A DNA stretch of 64,000 bases from NCBI GenBank assembly GCA_002786065.1, contig NHNY01000035.1, forward strand, positions 124,001 through 188,000, given 5' to 3'. Each line of letters starts with the position of its first letter. Position 1 is the stretch's first letter. Below the pieces are notes generated by a model. The model ran no database searches and was not told the origin of the DNA. It was given only the letters and a program-made list of their open reading frames with translations. The DNA comes from Microcyclospora pomicola (taxonomy: Eukaryota > Ascomycota > Dothideomycetes > Capnodiales). Shown here one piece after another: positions 1 to 12,218 of the stretch. The position numbers were made by a program, and so were the translations under genes.

Positions 1-1
1 G

Positions 2-401
2 TGGCACATCGGGTTCGGTATCTTCTTCCTCGTCATCGGACAGGTCATCCTCTATGTGTTCAGCAGACCCATCTGCGACAACGTGGAGCACTACATGGAT
101 GGCTTGTTCTTCGCCACATTGTGTAACTTGCTTGCTGTTATGATGGTGTACAAGGTTGGTCGTACTTCGCAAACGCATGTCCTTGATGCAAAGATTGCTA
201 ACCCTTCGATAGTATTGGGATTCGATCACGAAAGAAGATTTGGAGTTCTCCGTGAGCCAGCGCATGAACAACTGGGAGGTAAAGGAGTTTCTTCCAGAAG
301 ACAGCAGCAGAAACACTGTGTACCAAGACAGCGACTACATGCACACCCCTTCTTTCAACACTAGTGCCAGACCTCACAGTTCTGGCTACGAAAGATATTG
401 A
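2..401 (+). CDS. CHS7: Chitin synthase export chaperone, 3' part (Chs7)
   Basis: This is the 3' end of a Chs7-type protein, cut by the window start. Chs7 proteins are ER membrane chaperones that let class III/IV-type chitin synthase leave the ER. Reading frame 2-154 encodes the last hydrophobic segments (GIFFLVIGQVILYVF) and the stretch CDNVEHYMDG. A 58-nt intron (155-212; donor GTTGGT, branch GCTAAC at 197-202, acceptor TAG) is followed by exon 213-401. The tail opens with YWDSITKEDLEFSV, a very typical Chs7 end, and stops at TGA 399-401. The C-terminal tail is polar and contains NNWEVKEFLPED. Family assignment is by sequence recognition; the upstream exons are outside the window. Confidence 0.9.
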
Positions 402-607
402 GCAAGGAGGTGAGGCAGATATGGTCGGCATTTTGAGCTATGGAGTATGGCCCCGGAAAATTATGAAGCGTTCAAGGTACCGGGTTCTTGGGTTCATGAC
501 ATGATGCATTTCGTCACGTATATAGTAGCAAATAATACAAAGCATGTTTGCATTACTATTGTTGTAGAGAGCCAGGTTTTAGTGATCGTATCGTACTCTA
601 CATAGTC

Positions 608-1447
608 CTAACCTGCTTTCACCCTCTTCAGATCGTTGACCACCATATACCGACTGATCCCGATCCATCCCCACCTGAACCACCTCATCTGACTCTGATG
701 CGCTGTCGTCATGGCCTTCTGCGCCGTCCTCAACGCACCTGGGCCGCTAACAACCATGAGAGACGTGGGGAACCCACCTCGAAGCTCCTTCTTCCCCCAG
801 ATGCACTGCACGATCGTCGTCACAGCATCCAGTACCGAGCTATACTTCCGCACGACATTCACCGACGTCAGCGTGTACAGCTTGATCGGACACTCCCAGC
901 CCGCATGGCGCTGCATCAGACTCCGCAGAAACGCGAGTGACCCCAGATACAGCGAGCGATGATTTGGATGGCCACTGACACCCTGCGCGTCGAACGTGAT
1001 AATGGCGTCAATCGCAGTCTGCGGCGCCTCCGTCACCGGTGTGGTAGCCACATCAGCGCCAAAATACTGCGTCAGGATCGCGGCGATATGCTTCGCATCC
1101 CAATCCGTCGTCATCGAGTCCGGCAGCTTCTCATCCTCGACCACCACGACGTGCTCGGCGCTGCGCAGGCCGAGCTGCAGGGCGGAGGCGCGCAGCTCGT
1201 TCTTGCGCACGTGGCCGAGCCCGTCGGCGTCGCCGGACGAGAGACAGAGGAGCAGGACGGTGTTGCCGAGATGCGGTCGCGTGAGCCAGAGCAGCATCGG
1301 GGCGAAGAACATGGCTTCGTCGTCTGGATGCGCGATCAGCAGGACGATGCGCTTGTTGCTCAGCGTCGGGAAGGTCTGCGACATGTAGGCTGTGAAGAAC
1401 CAGAGGCCGAAGAAGACGAGCGGCAGCTGCCAGTAGAACGGATTCAT
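608..1447 (-). CDS. GPI12: GlcNAc-phosphatidylinositol de-N-acetylase (PIG-L/Gpi12)
   Basis: The predicted protein has 279 residues in one exon. It would catalyse the second step of GPI-anchor synthesis, removing acetate from GlcNAc-PI on the cytosolic face of the ER. One N-terminal membrane segment (about residues 6-22) is followed by the LmbE/PIG-L zinc motif HPDDEAMFF at residues 40-48 and a second conserved site SGHPNHR. These match the family in order and spacing. The open frame runs further upstream, to 1510, but only to a TTG codon. The ATG at 1445-1447 puts the membrane segment right at the N-terminus as in homologues, so I start there. The gene converges with CHS7, about 200 bp away. 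Confidence 0.93.
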   Translation of the reverse strand: MNPFYWQLPLVFFGLWFFTAYMSQTFPTLSNKRIVLLIAHPDDEAMFFAPMLLWLTRPHLGNTVLLLCLSSGDADGLGHVRKNELRASALQLGLRSAEHVVVVEDEKLPDSMTTDWDAKHIAAILTQYFGADVATTPVTEAPQTAIDAIITFDAQGVSGHPNHRSLYLGSLAFLRSLMQRHAGWECPIKLYTLTSVNVVRKYSSVLDAVTTIVQCIWGKKELRGGFPTSLMVVSGPGALRTAQKAMTTAHQSQMRWFRWGWIGISRYMVVNDLKRVKAG

Positions 1448-1926
1448 GGTGGCTAGGTAGGTCTGCCAAAGTGCGCGTTGTGTTTGAGTGGGAAGTCGGT
1501 CGATCCCCAATCCTGGATATTTTCAGAGAGGTTTTTCAATGCTTCTGGGAGCTCAAGGCATCGTCACTTGGAACTTCATCTTGGTCTCATTACTGCTTAC
1601 GGCCGAATGTTGTAGTTGATGATCCACATCAAATAGCAATAGAGAGACAATAGTTCAGAGGTGGACAGGGACGTGCGCCGCTCGCAAGTTCGGTCGGGGA
1701 AATGGAAAGTTTGTGAACAACAACATTGGTACTGCGATCAGCCACTATGAGAATAACACCTTTGACAATCCAACATAGGTAACATACTATCCACGAAGAC
1801 TCTTGCGACGTGGCGGCATAGAGAAATGATTCATGTGTCGCTGCATTTACAGGTGTGTCTAGCTGTTCAGACACTTGGAGAATACCTTATTCGCAAGAGA
1901 CGTGGTTCATAGGGATACTGTCACGC
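1448..1926. other. Intergenic, GPI12 upstream region
   Basis: This gap of 479 bp lies between the GPI12 start and the POT1 stop, both on the minus strand. It must carry the GPI12 promoter and the POT1 3' end. I see no coding frame, repeat or RNA gene in it. Confidence 0.6.
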
Positions 1927-3930
1927 CTAGCTCTCCTGACCAAGCATGATGGTAGTGTCAGTGAGCTTGAAGCATTTCCTCATACCCAGGCTTGCGCTCG
2001 GATGTCCTTCCTTCACCTCCACACCATATTCCTCGAGGCAGCACACGAACGGCTTATTCTTTAGACCTCCTTTCAGTGTCCAGCCACTCGACTTCCATTC
2101 CTCGAGATTACCCCACAGTATACACATCTTCTCTCTCAGCTTCGCGAGTAGAGCTGGGTTCACAGCGAGATCTGCAGGATCCGGCGTGTTGTTGCCAAGG
2201 AGAAACTGTGCCTCCTTGTGGAACACCTCAACCACCAAGCGTACCGGCTTTCCATCAGAATTTCTGACCGGCTTGCCGTCTGCACCTAAGCTCGCATCCT
2301 CCAGCTGTAATCTGAATCTCCACTCGTACCCTGGCTGCTCTATCTCCTCTGGGTAGCTTGAAGTATAGAGGTTGGGGGTTTTGGGTGCTAGTGTTGCAAA
2401 TTTGTCAAGCGAGGGTGAGTAGTCAACAACGCGGACCAGCGTGCGCGTTCTGATGTTTGCGAATGGGATAGTCATGTTCCTACCTTGCTCGTCTCTCATC
2501 GAGTGATATCGGTTTTCATGATCCAATATATCCAGCACTGTAGTGCATTTCACCTGCGGGAAATTGGCACGAACATGCTTGTTCACTTGCCACAGACTGT
2601 CCGTTGATCTGGCATTGGCATCGTGTTCAGCATGCTTCACCCCTTGTTCATCTGCTGTACTTGACTGCTTCTGGGCTTGTGCTTTCTTCTTTTTCTTTTT
2701 CTCCTTCAGTGACTCGGTTCTCGCTCCCGAATCAGACTTTTTCGCTCTCTTCGCATCATGGTCATGATGATTTGCCTCATTGGGGCCACGAGCTGCTCGA
2801 GCGTGTTTCCTCTCCACGTTGCTTCGATAGCGCTCGTATTGCGCCTTGCGTTCCAGCAACTTCTGGACCTCTTCCCATTCGTTCTCATCAGGTTGTAGCC
2901 GGCGCACGTTGTTCTTCCCTGGATTTTGATCATCCTGCCACATGTCACCTTCGAGATTGCTGAATTCGTTCATTGCCTTGATCTTGACATTCCTCAGCAC
3001 TAAAAGCTTGTTCTCTTCGCCCCATAGATTTGCGTACGTGGAATGAGGATCCCGAGTGTTGACCTTCAGCACCATGTGACCGTAAGGCCCTTTCCAGGGT
3101 CGTTTGGTACCATCACTATAGCCAAACTTGTCTCCTTCACGTTCGACGTCGTCTTGCTTTTCAGGCGGGGCATAGTAGAACAATCGATCATTCTCGGTAT
3201 AGTCAGTGACGTAGAGCTCGGTTCTCCGTCCAGGGTCGTGGTAGAACTTCCTCACGACCATGACGCATAGATCAACAAATGTGTGTGTCTGAACGTGCTT
3301 AATCAACTTGAATTTGGCGCCGAAATTTGACGACTTCGTCCTGTTGTCAGCACGCGGTCCGGTGGGGATGTCGGCAGGGTTCGGTACTCGCTTTTGCACG
3401 CTGCTCGACGCTAGCAATTTGTCGACTTCTGCGAAAAGACTCTTCTTTAGATGCATAATGTACTGCTGTTCAAGAGTGGTAGGCTCGTGCGGGATTTGAT
3501 CAGGCCGCTTCTCAGAACGCAATGAGCTTTTCGAAAGAGACAAGACATATGCTGGATCGGGGATCTGCTCACGGACGAACAGCAGCCACCGTGTTTCGTA
3601 GCGACTGGACAAAGCCATAGGTTGACCGTTGTAGGGCATACTTCGAATTCCACGAGCGAGGAGAACATCTCCAATGCCATGGATTTGAGGTACCCAATCG
3701 CGCTTTGAGGCGAAGAATCGGAGAGTGTACCCGGCGCTGCCGTGCAGGCTGTCACGAAGTGATGGGTCGAGAAGCTTCACGGTCAGCATCCAATCTCCGG
3801 TCTTTGTCTCGACAGCTGGCATGTGATCGACGATGACACCGATCACATTCAATCTAGTCTCTCTCGCGCTCTCGTAAGCTACCAGGAGCTCGCAATATCC
3901 TTCCGGTGTTGGCAAATCCATCCTGGACAT
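1927..3930 (-). CDS. POT1: Protection of telomeres protein 1 (POT1-like)
   Basis: The predicted protein has 667 residues in one exon. It is probably the single-strand telomere DNA-binding shelterin protein Pot1. The N-terminal OB fold of the Telo_bind type is recognised by NVIGVIVDHMP (about residues 28-38) followed by TGDWMLTVKLLDPS. The middle is rich in Lys and charged residues with a short poly-Lys stretch (EKKKKKK). The C-terminal third (EQPGYEWRFRLQLEDA, then EEWKSSGWTLKGG) resembles the second half of fungal Pot1 proteins. The frame is open upstream to 4053 but begins there with GTG next to a possible splice acceptor. I chose the ATG at 3928-3930, which gives MSRMDLPTPEGY just before the OB fold. 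A short 5' exon remains possible. Confidence 0.82.
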   Translation of the reverse strand: MSRMDLPTPEGYCELLVAYESARETRLNVIGVIVDHMPAVETKTGDWMLTVKLLDPSLRDSLHGSAGYTLRFFASKRDWVPQIHGIGDVLLARGIRSMPYNGQPMALSSRYETRWLLFVREQIPDPAYVLSLSKSSLRSEKRPDQIPHEPTTLEQQYIMHLKKSLFAEVDKLLASSSVQKRVPNPADIPTGPRADNRTKSSNFGAKFKLIKHVQTHTFVDLCVMVVRKFYHDPGRRTELYVTDYTENDRLFYYAPPEKQDDVEREGDKFGYSDGTKRPWKGPYGHMVLKVNTRDPHSTYANLWGEENKLLVLRNVKIKAMNEFSNLEGDMWQDDQNPGKNNVRRLQPDENEWEEVQKLLERKAQYERYRSNVERKHARAARGPNEANHHDHDAKRAKKSDSGARTESLKEKKKKKKAQAQKQSSTADEQGVKHAEHDANARSTDSLWQVNKHVRANFPQVKCTTVLDILDHENRYHSMRDEQGRNMTIPFANIRTRTLVRVVDYSPSLDKFATLAPKTPNLYTSSYPEEIEQPGYEWRFRLQLEDASLGADGKPVRNSDGKPVRLVVEVFHKEAQFLLGNNTPDPADLAVNPALLAKLREKMCILWGNLEEWKSSGWTLKGGLKNKPFVCCLEEYGVEVKEGHPSASLGMRKCFKLTDTTIMLGQES

Positions 3931-6870
3931 CAGAAGACAAAGCTGGGCAATTCTGGGGCGTGATTGATAGGGTACCAGAAGCTTGCTTTGATACGAGGAT
4001 TTTGCTATCGAAAGCAAGACCGACCCAGGCCAGTATCGCACGGGTGCGACCACCTAGAAACAGTGATGTTCTTGAGGCACGGTGTACTTGTAAGCGTTAC
4101 GCACATACACAATCTTCTTCTGATAACTGCCAGATGGCCGACACTTATGTTCCTCGCACAAGTTTGCACTGCTGATCCAAGACGGCACAAAAGAAGCGAA
4201 TGCGACTTCTTGCCAACCGGTCCTGACCAGTCTGTGTTGTTAGCATCGAGAACTATACGGTGGCCTGTTCAAGCATCGCGTCTGATCGTCGTTTTAGATT
4301 GAGTTGATAAGGCACCTTTCGATCCATGATATGTTACTGTTCTGTTGGACACAGCGCCCAGCTTACAAAATTGTCGTCGCGCTGGTTCGTCAGAGAGCAA
4401 CTGCACCCCCGTCCAGCAGATATCAGCGATACATCACATTACAAGACGCACCAAGTCGCGTGGGATCATGCTGGCGCGCTAGAAATGCGCTCAATTTGTC
4501 GAGACTAGTGCCTCGTCAAGCGTGACGCCAGATCACGTGCAATCAACCTCATGTCATGTACATCATTTGAGATCACGAAGAGTGCATCACTTTGCAGGGA
4601 AACTTGACTGAGGACCAGGTTGAGAGGTCGAAAACGGCTTCAAAGCTTGCTGGCACTGAGCAAAACTGAGAAAGGCGACGTTCGTGTACTGATTGAAGTC
4701 ACAATCGATAGATTCGCTTCACAAAGCAGCTTCACGACAGCACTGTGTACCTTAGTGTCTGGTGCACGTATAATGTGGGTAATGCAACGAGTTCGCTCCC
4801 TACGTGCTGAGTTGACACCACACAAATCCTGGAATGTGATCAAGATTGTTGCCAAAAGCTGATTACAAGCTTCTTGAGAACGTGGCTTGACGCTATCACC
4901 AAGCTTCTTCATGACTGATAAGCGTTCAGGGAACAGCTACAGAGAGTGACGAAAGTGGATGGAAGGGCTATCTTCTTGGCTTCTCATGTGCTAGGGAAGC
5001 AGTGTTGCAAAGGTTCAGTACGGATACAGTCTGACTCCTCATCCCTGAACGTGATCTTGCACTGAACGTAACCAGAGCAGTCTCAAGCCAGTCCATTGCA
5101 TCATCTAACTGACCAGGTTTGTTGTATCTGCCTTCTGACATCGGCTAGTAGTCCATCTTCGCTAAGGAGATCCGTTAGGGAGCGAGAGATATCCAGCACT
5201 GTTGACTTTGTTGCGAAACTACGTGCAATGTAGAGGAAATTCTACGAGACACTCGGGGCATCTCATGTGATTAGTCGTATGCGAGTTGGCGGTGCAGAAG
5301 ATGGCACGACGTTGTATCTGAGGACGCGCATAAGCGGAATGCAAGTGAAGGCGGAATGAGACCAAGTGTATTCCCATATAACGCCTTTCTCACCATCCTC
5401 TTCTCTGTTTAAACACCAACACACCTGCGACTCCGTCCTTTCCACTCGTTAAAATGGCTGCAGCGATTTTATTCATCCCTCTACTAGATGAGCGAACGAT
5501 TCTCGCTTGCTGTATTCCCCGCTCAGGCAACTTGTCTCTCCACCAAAATCTCTTTTTCCATCCTCACCTCCTCCGGACACTGCTTGTACGTCCTTGGCAC
5601 TGTGTAACAACTCTCGCACCTCTTTTATGTGAGAGTGCGAACTTTGCTATCCACAGCATCTTCGTAACTTATTTGCCACTCCCCTCAATCTATCTTGGCC
5701 TCCCCTCACAATTTCGAACAACGCCTCAGCTTCTGCCCAGAGCAAGTTACATTATTTTGCTCGCAACAGATTAGAACACATCGGGAAAAGAACTGCTCGT
5801 GTGAAAGCAAAGCAAGCGGCGGCTTTCAAATGAATGCTAGCGAGTACGGCATCTAGCAGTCACATCAGGCCTAGAATAACTGCAGGCCATTCCAGTCGTG
5901 GAGGACGAGCAGGACAAACAGCGGCGGCAAGTCTGGTCAACACAAGCCACAGCTTGACATCGCTCGGCATGTATCCGCAGTACAGATACCTCCAGGAGTA
6001 TCTCAGCCAAATCGAAGATGGGGTGGCTCGGTTGGAACTTAGTAGAAGGTCAGAAACCAGAAAAAGCCTACACGGGGTTCCGCCATTACGAGCTGGTCTA
6101 GCGTCACGGCTGCATCGAGCCAAGCCGCGCGCGATAATCTCGCTGAGGTCGGGTAGTCTGTTCAGAAGAATACGTAGGAGAGGTCAGCAGCGTTACAAGA
6201 GGATGAACCATTTCAGAAGAAGCACAATACTCGTCGAGCTGGGGCGGCGCATCGCAAATTCCCAAAAGTGCAACAGAAGCGTCGAAGCCGCAACGGATGT
6301 CGGCTTCTGCACTCAGGTCTACGAATATACTAAAGCATGCACAAGGGGATGCGGCTCGATGGAAGACGATTTGCGTCTGCCGTCGCCTCACTTTGCTGAG
6401 CTTGACAAAGACCAGCTGCTTCAGATGCGTGGTACACGTTCGAGAATGCTGAATCGACATGCCTCCGGCGGGGTAGGTGTTCTCTATAGTCAAATCCGCA
6501 ATGGTGAGCGAGTGAAAACTGCTCACATTCTTCCCTTTGATGATCATATTCATTAGTCTAGGCTTCGGCGGCAAACTAATTCCCGGGGCAAAGTCTGCAA
6601 CATTAGGTACTTATCCATACCATCTGCTCACGTTCCTGTCTTAGGGACTGTACATTGCTGTAGATAAGTAGGTTAGCGGGTACATACAGGTGATTTCATG
6701 TGACAAACAAGTCACCTGATCAGCTTGGACTAGCGCGGGCTCATGTTTTCTCTAAACCCCACACACCACACCTCACGCCTACCGCCCACACTGCCCACTT
6801 CATCGAAGCTTGGGATCAGATATCTCTCCTTCAAGACCCCCTGAGCATTTCAGAGACACTGACAGCCAAG
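3931..6870. other. Long divergent intergenic region, no supported gene
   Basis: This gap of 2.9 kb separates the divergent genes POT1 and importin alpha. Open frames exist, the largest at 5834-6556 on the plus strand (240 codons). It is Arg/Ser-rich, has no recognisable domain, and an antisense frame (6104-6574) of similar quality overlaps it, so I do not call a gene. A pyrimidine-rich stretch at about 5510-5720 and the sequence just before 6871 are plausible promoter and 5' UTR DNA for importin alpha. No tRNA-like fold or repeat was seen. Confidence 0.5.
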
Positions 6871-8582
6871 ATGGCGGAAAGATACATCCCCGAGCATCGT
6901 CGCAACAACTTCAAGGCGAAGGGCACATTCAAGCCAGATGAGCTGCGTCGTCGTCGTGAAGAGCAGCAGGTGGAGATCCGCAAACAGAAGCGTGAGGAGA
7001 ACCTTGCCAAGAGACGAGGTATCGGTGCCCGTGGCGAAAGCGCCCCAGGAGCGTCGCTAGGTGCTGCGCCCGACAGCGACGATGAAGGTGTCAACACTGA
7101 AGGACAGGTGAGCAACAACAGGCATAACGATCTTCATTACACATTGGCTGACGAGAGTAGCTCAATGAGGACCTCCCCGTCATGGTGCAGGGCGTCTTCT
7201 CCGACAAAGTAGATGACCAAATCGCTGCCACCACCAAGTTCCGCAAACTTCTTAGCAAGGAGCGTAACCCACCGATCGAACGCGTAATCGAAACCGGTGT
7301 CGTCAGCCGCTTCGTCGAGTTCCTGCGATCGCCCCACACCCTCGTCCAGTTCGAAGCCGCCTGGGCGCTCACTAACATTGCATCTGGCTCTGCTCAGCAG
7401 ACTCAGGTTGTCATAGAGGCAGGCGCTGTGCCCATCTTCGTGGAGCTCCTCAGCAGCGTGGAACCTGATGTTCGTGAGCAAGCAGTATGGGCGTTGGGAA
7501 ACATTGCAGGTGATAGCCCTCACTGTAGAGACTTCGTCCTCAGTCAGGGTGCTCTCGTCCCACTTGTGCGTTTGCTGGGTGACAGCCGGAAACTGAGCAT
7601 GCTTCGGAATGCAACCTGGACACTCAGCAACTTCTGCCGTGGTAAGACGCCGCAGCCAAATTGGGAAATGATTGCACCAGCACTTCCTGTTCTAGCCAAG
7701 CTTGTCTATTCTCTGGACGATGAAGTGCTCATTGATGCTTGCTGGGCAATCTCATACCTCTCCGATGGATCCAACGACAAGATCCAAGCAGTAATCGAGG
7801 CCAACATTCCTCGACGCCTAGTCGAGCTTCTCATGCATGGTTCGACCTCTGTGCAGACCCCAGCGCTCCGCTCAGTCGGCAACATTGTCACTGGTGATGA
7901 TGTTCAAACACAGCTCATCATCAACTGTGGTGCTCTGCCCGCATTGCTCTCACTTTTGAGCTCCACTAAGGATGGCATCCGCAAGGAGGCTTGCTGGACG
8001 ATCTCCAACATCACCGCTGGCAACAGCACGCAGATTCAAGCTGTGATCGATGCAGACATTATCCCCCCACTTATTCACCTGCTCAGTCACGGTGACTTCA
8101 AGACCCGTAAAGAGGCTTGCTGGGCCATTTCGAACGCAACTTCGGGCGGTCTTCAAAAGCCTGATCAGATTCGTTTCCTCGTTAGCTCCGGGGCCATTCG
8201 ACCTCTGTGCGATCTGCTTGCCTGTCCTGACAACAAAATCATCCAAGTGGCTCTCGATGGCCTCGAGAACATCCTCAAGGTTGGAGACATGGACAAAGAG
8301 GCATCTGAGGGCAGTGCCGAGGCTCCAGTGAACCGTTATGCGCTTTTCATTGAGGACTGTGGCGGCATGGAAAAGATCCACGACTGCCAAAACAATAGCA
8401 ATGAAGAGATCTACATGAAAGCGTACAACATCATTGAGAAGTACTTTTCCGACGAGGACGGCGACGCTGAGGTCACCGATCTAGCTCCCCAACAAGGCCA
8501 GGATGGCCAGTTCGGCTTCGGCGCACAGCAGCAACAGCAGAACTTCAACTTCGCCAACGGAGGTGACAGCATGGACATGTGA
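6871..8582 (+). CDS. SRP1: Importin subunit alpha (karyopherin alpha)
   Basis: The predicted protein has 552 residues in two exons (6871-7107 and 7161-8582). The 53-nt intron has a GTGAGC donor, GCTGAC branch and TAG acceptor. The protein is the adaptor that binds classical nuclear localisation signals and docks cargo to importin beta. The N-terminal importin-beta-binding region is basic ([20 protein letters not shown]) and is followed by about ten armadillo repeats. These show the NLS-binding W-x3-N pattern (for example [45 protein letters not shown]). The acidic/Gln-rich tail ends GGDSMDM. Length matches fungal orthologues. The ATG at 6871 is preferred over upstream in-frame non-ATG codons because it starts the family-typical [11 protein letters not shown]. 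Confidence 0.97.
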
Positions 8583-9441
8583 GCCATGGCTCTGTAAAGT
8601 GACAGAGCGACTCGAACCTTCTCTCGTGGCCGTCCAGATGGGGGCTGGCCGAGGGAATACACCACGTGTTCAAGAGAAAGAACACTACGCGTGCACAGGT
8701 AAGTGAGCAGTTTTGGTCGGTGCACTGCATCGACAACAGACACAGCTCGATCGCAAGCATCCGCCCGGATAGTGCGAAAACCCCAGCGTTACGTCCCGCA
8801 TCGATCCAGACCTTAGCTCCAACAGCAACAGCGATCTATTGCACCAATCCGCCCCTCCTCCGCCGCCGACGACCATCATTATATTCCATCCACTCAATTC
8901 ATTGGACCCTTCCACGATGCAGTAGACGCCATCGCGGCGGACTGTTCCGACCACCACATGGACCACCCCTTAACAACACACTTGAGGTCTGATAAGGACA
9001 AGAAACGGCCGTATGAGATACGATCCGATCTGCTTGATGCATCTTTCGGGAAACAGTCTATAAAGTGGATAGCCCCTATTGACTTTTCATCAATAATACC
9101 GTGTGCTTCGTATTCCAGTGCGTCTTTATACAGACACGTCCAATCCAAAATAACCCCTGTCGCGTGACACAAACACGCATATTGCCCTGACAGGCGTGAT
9201 GGATTGTCACATGCTACATACATGTACATGCATGGAGTAGTTAAGGTTTCCAGCTAGCTTCTTATCGATAAAGACAAGCTTACATGTAGTTTCGATGCTC
9301 CTGCACCGCGTCTATGTTCAATGCTGTACTGAATAGTGCCATTCACTTTCAAGATCATATCGAGTGCATTCGTCTTTGCGAAAAGACCTTGCTGAACGTG
9401 CAATACGCGACTGGCTGCCAGTTGCCTCTGCCTAGAGGACA
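8583..9441. other. Intergenic, EDC3 upstream region
   Basis: This gap of 859 bp lies between importin alpha and EDC3, which are in tandem. It is pyrimidine-rich around 8840-8900 (CTCCTCCGCCGCC). No reading frame with recognisable content was found. It presumably holds the importin-alpha 3' UTR and the EDC3 promoter. Confidence 0.5.
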
Positions 9442-11825
9442 ATGCCTGACTTCAAAGGCATGACCGTCAAGGTCACGCTAAAACATCCTCCTGGGGTCGT
9501 ACTGCATGGCAAGGTCAAGGAACTCGTTGCTGGACAGGCACTGACACTCCAAGATGGTGCGAGTAGCCACAGCATTGAACTGGTTCTGGACCTTACTGAC
9601 TGGTCATAGTCTACTTTCCGGCCACGGGTGCGCGCCGGGAGAACTGGGTGGTGCAAAGCACTGCCATTCATGACCTAGGCGTGATCGAAACAGCGCCCAC
9701 ATTCACACAACCATTCGCCTACCCAGCCAATTCCAACACAATTCCTGCATACGACCAGGTTCAACCTCCGCAATCTCATCCGTCTTCACAAGCCAACACA
9801 ATTCACCCTCAACCGCCATCGTTACCACCGCAAGCAGCAGCGCGAGCCCGACCAGCAAATTTTGTGGATCCCGCTATTTTGAGCTTCGGCAAATCACCAG
9901 CGCAATCTTCTAGTCAACATGGTGCTGGGAAGGAGACTGGTATGCCGAGCACGGAAAGAAGTGATGGACGAGCTGCTGAGCACGCGACACGCACAGTGCA
10001 AGATCAGTCTGCAGAAGTGCACGTTGTAGAGACTCAAGTGGATGGTTTGGAGGGTGATGTCGGTAGCAAAAAGAAGCCGCGCAGAGGACAGAAGAAGAAG
10101 AGTGCACAGCCTGCAGATCAGCCGGCACCTGTCGTGCATGCTCCGCCCCCTGTTATGAACGCGGAGGTGTCGCGTAATGGAAACGACATGGACGGTGGTG
10201 TGCGAAGAGGGAAGGGCTGGCGACAAGGACCGTTCCTCCAGCCATCTCCACAGAACCTTAGTCCAGCCGAGTCACAGGGCACTACGAAACAACCCAAAAA
10301 TCGGAAGCAGCGACGCGAAGAAGCAGAAAGGCAGCAGAATGGCTGGGCAACCGAGGATGCAACAGATATCCAAGACCTGGGCGATTTTGACTTCGAGGCC
10401 AACCACAAGCTATTTGACAAAAAGCAGGTGTTTGAGGAACTGCGGCAAGGCGATACCACGGCTGACGAGGATCGTCTGGTCAGCCACAATAAGGTGCACA
10501 GACCTGGAACTTATGGCGGCAAGAATCTGCATCCGACCGAGAACGTATTATCGCCTCCCCTTCCTCCAAAGAATGTTGGCAACGAGCTCGAGGTCTCGAG
10601 TGATGCGGACACAGAGCTGAACCTTGCCAATGGTCGATCTTCGTCAAGAGTATCCTTGTCGCACTCGGGCGTGCTCCCCCCCAAGAAGCACCGCCAGAGT
10701 AGTCTCAAGCTGGATGCCAAATCTCCTGCGATCGGAGGGCCATCACCTTCCGATCGCGGTCTGGCGAGATCTGCCACTTCTTTGTCGATTGCAAGCCGAG
10801 GTAGACAAAAGCTAGCCTCTGTAGTGACGACCTCTCCACATCCGGCGCGAACACGGTCTCCCCAATCAGCTGTGTCGACGGTGAGACAAAAAGCACACTT
10901 GTCCGCTGTGGCACGAGAGCCGCATTTCACAATCCTCCGCACAATGGCAAATTGTCCGGTACTGCATCCCATGGCACTCGAAACACTGGAGACAGAGACC
11001 ATATCCCAATACGGAGTCACACAAGAGGCCATTACCGAAAGCGCAGCAAGGTGTGTTGCAGAAGTCGCTATGAACATGTTTGATGGCGTGGAAGGTAGCA
11101 GACGCGTCTCACGAACGAACACCGCTCGTGGCTCTATGACTTCCAGTATGACTTTTGATCGAGCGAGTGTTCCTGTGGTCGTCATACTCGTCGGCAACCA
11201 CATCACAGGTGCACGAGCAGTTGCTGCCGCCCGACAAATCGTGTGTCATAACGCTCAAGTGATAGTCGCTGAAGCTCAGTATGAGTCTACCACTGCGCAG
11301 GACACCTCGATGAAGAGTCAAATATCAGTCCTCAAGCGAATGATGAAGGCGGGCGCAGCGATCAAAAGAGGCCCATGGACGAAAGCCTTCAGCTACATCA
11401 AGAATCTCCCTGGACCGCCTGCCGTGATCATTGATGCACTTCTCGCCGGTTCCATTTACCAGTCTTTGTCGGCAACCAACGCACCATTGGCTACTGAACA
11501 CCAACACGAAGTTCGTGAAATGATCGAATGGGCAAACCGAAGTCGCGCCCCTGTCGTCTCAATCGCCTGTCCATCAGGCGTTTCCGGCGTAGATGGTCAC
11601 GCTCCGGTGGTGGAGGGCGAGCCACTTGCCGTGCGACCCGACAAGGTGCTGAGTCTCGGCGTACCTATGTCGGGGCTTCTAGAAGCCATGAAGAACGGGG
11701 AAAGATGGGATGTCAGTCTTGCAGACATCGGCATCAACATTGCATTGAGATCGGAGGAAGCAGTAGCATTTGGTGCTCAGTGGGTTGCTGAGCTGAACTT
11801 CTTGGAGGCCGATACCACGATCTAA
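9442..11825 (+). CDS. EDC3: Enhancer of mRNA decapping 3 (Edc3)
   Basis: The predicted protein has 776 residues, from exons 9442-9556 and 9610-11825 (53-nt intron, donor GTGCGA, acceptor TAG). Edc3 is a P-body scaffold that stimulates Dcp1/Dcp2 decapping and can bind the helicase Dhh1. The N-terminal Lsm-like domain starts MPDFKGMTVKVTLKHPPG and is completed only by splicing (TLQD joined to VYFPATG). A conserved NFVDPAILSFGKS element sits near residue 122. The FDF motif (DFDFEANHKLF) lies near residues 296-306. The C-terminal YjeF_N Rossmann-like domain covers about residues 480-770 (VVVILVGNHITGARAVAAAR). The linkers are Gln/Pro/Lys-rich and look disordered. Length and domain order agree with filamentous-fungal Edc3. 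Confidence 0.95.
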
Positions 11826-12218
11826 ATGGTCGAAGATGGGATCGGATATGGATTATGCTTTTGCTGTATGAGCGCACAGCGTCCCTAGCTGAGCTTATAC
11901 TTGTACAATTGAAGATCACCGTGGGTGCATGAGCTCATCATCTTACATGTCAAAAGGGAAAAGGATTCATCGTTAACACGAATTGCTCAGCGAAGCAAGT
12001 GTCAGCCGTTACCTCCAATGCAACTATTCTGTATCTGTTGCGAGAATCGATGTCATAAGCACGATGCGGATCTTAAGAGTATATCTCGATATGTAGCATC
12101 GATGAGAATGCTTCTTGCTCGTAACACATTTCCTACCTCGTACAAGCAGGCCCCCGCACAGGCATAGTTGAATGGCCCCCGTCATGACTTTCCCCGTGCT
12201 CTACCAACATGGCTTCTC
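11826..12218. other. Intergenic, convergent 3' ends
   Basis: This gap of 393 bp lies between the convergent 3' ends of EDC3 and GCV3. It is A/T-richer than its flanks and I see nothing coding. Confidence 0.5.

Noticed and set aside
5834-6556. 240-codon plus-strand frame between POT1 and importin alpha
   Set aside because: No domain, Arg/Ser-rich composition, an equally long antisense frame overlaps; not enough to call a gene.
10511-11206. Minus-strand 231-codon frame inside EDC3
   Set aside because: Antisense shadow with no recognisable content.
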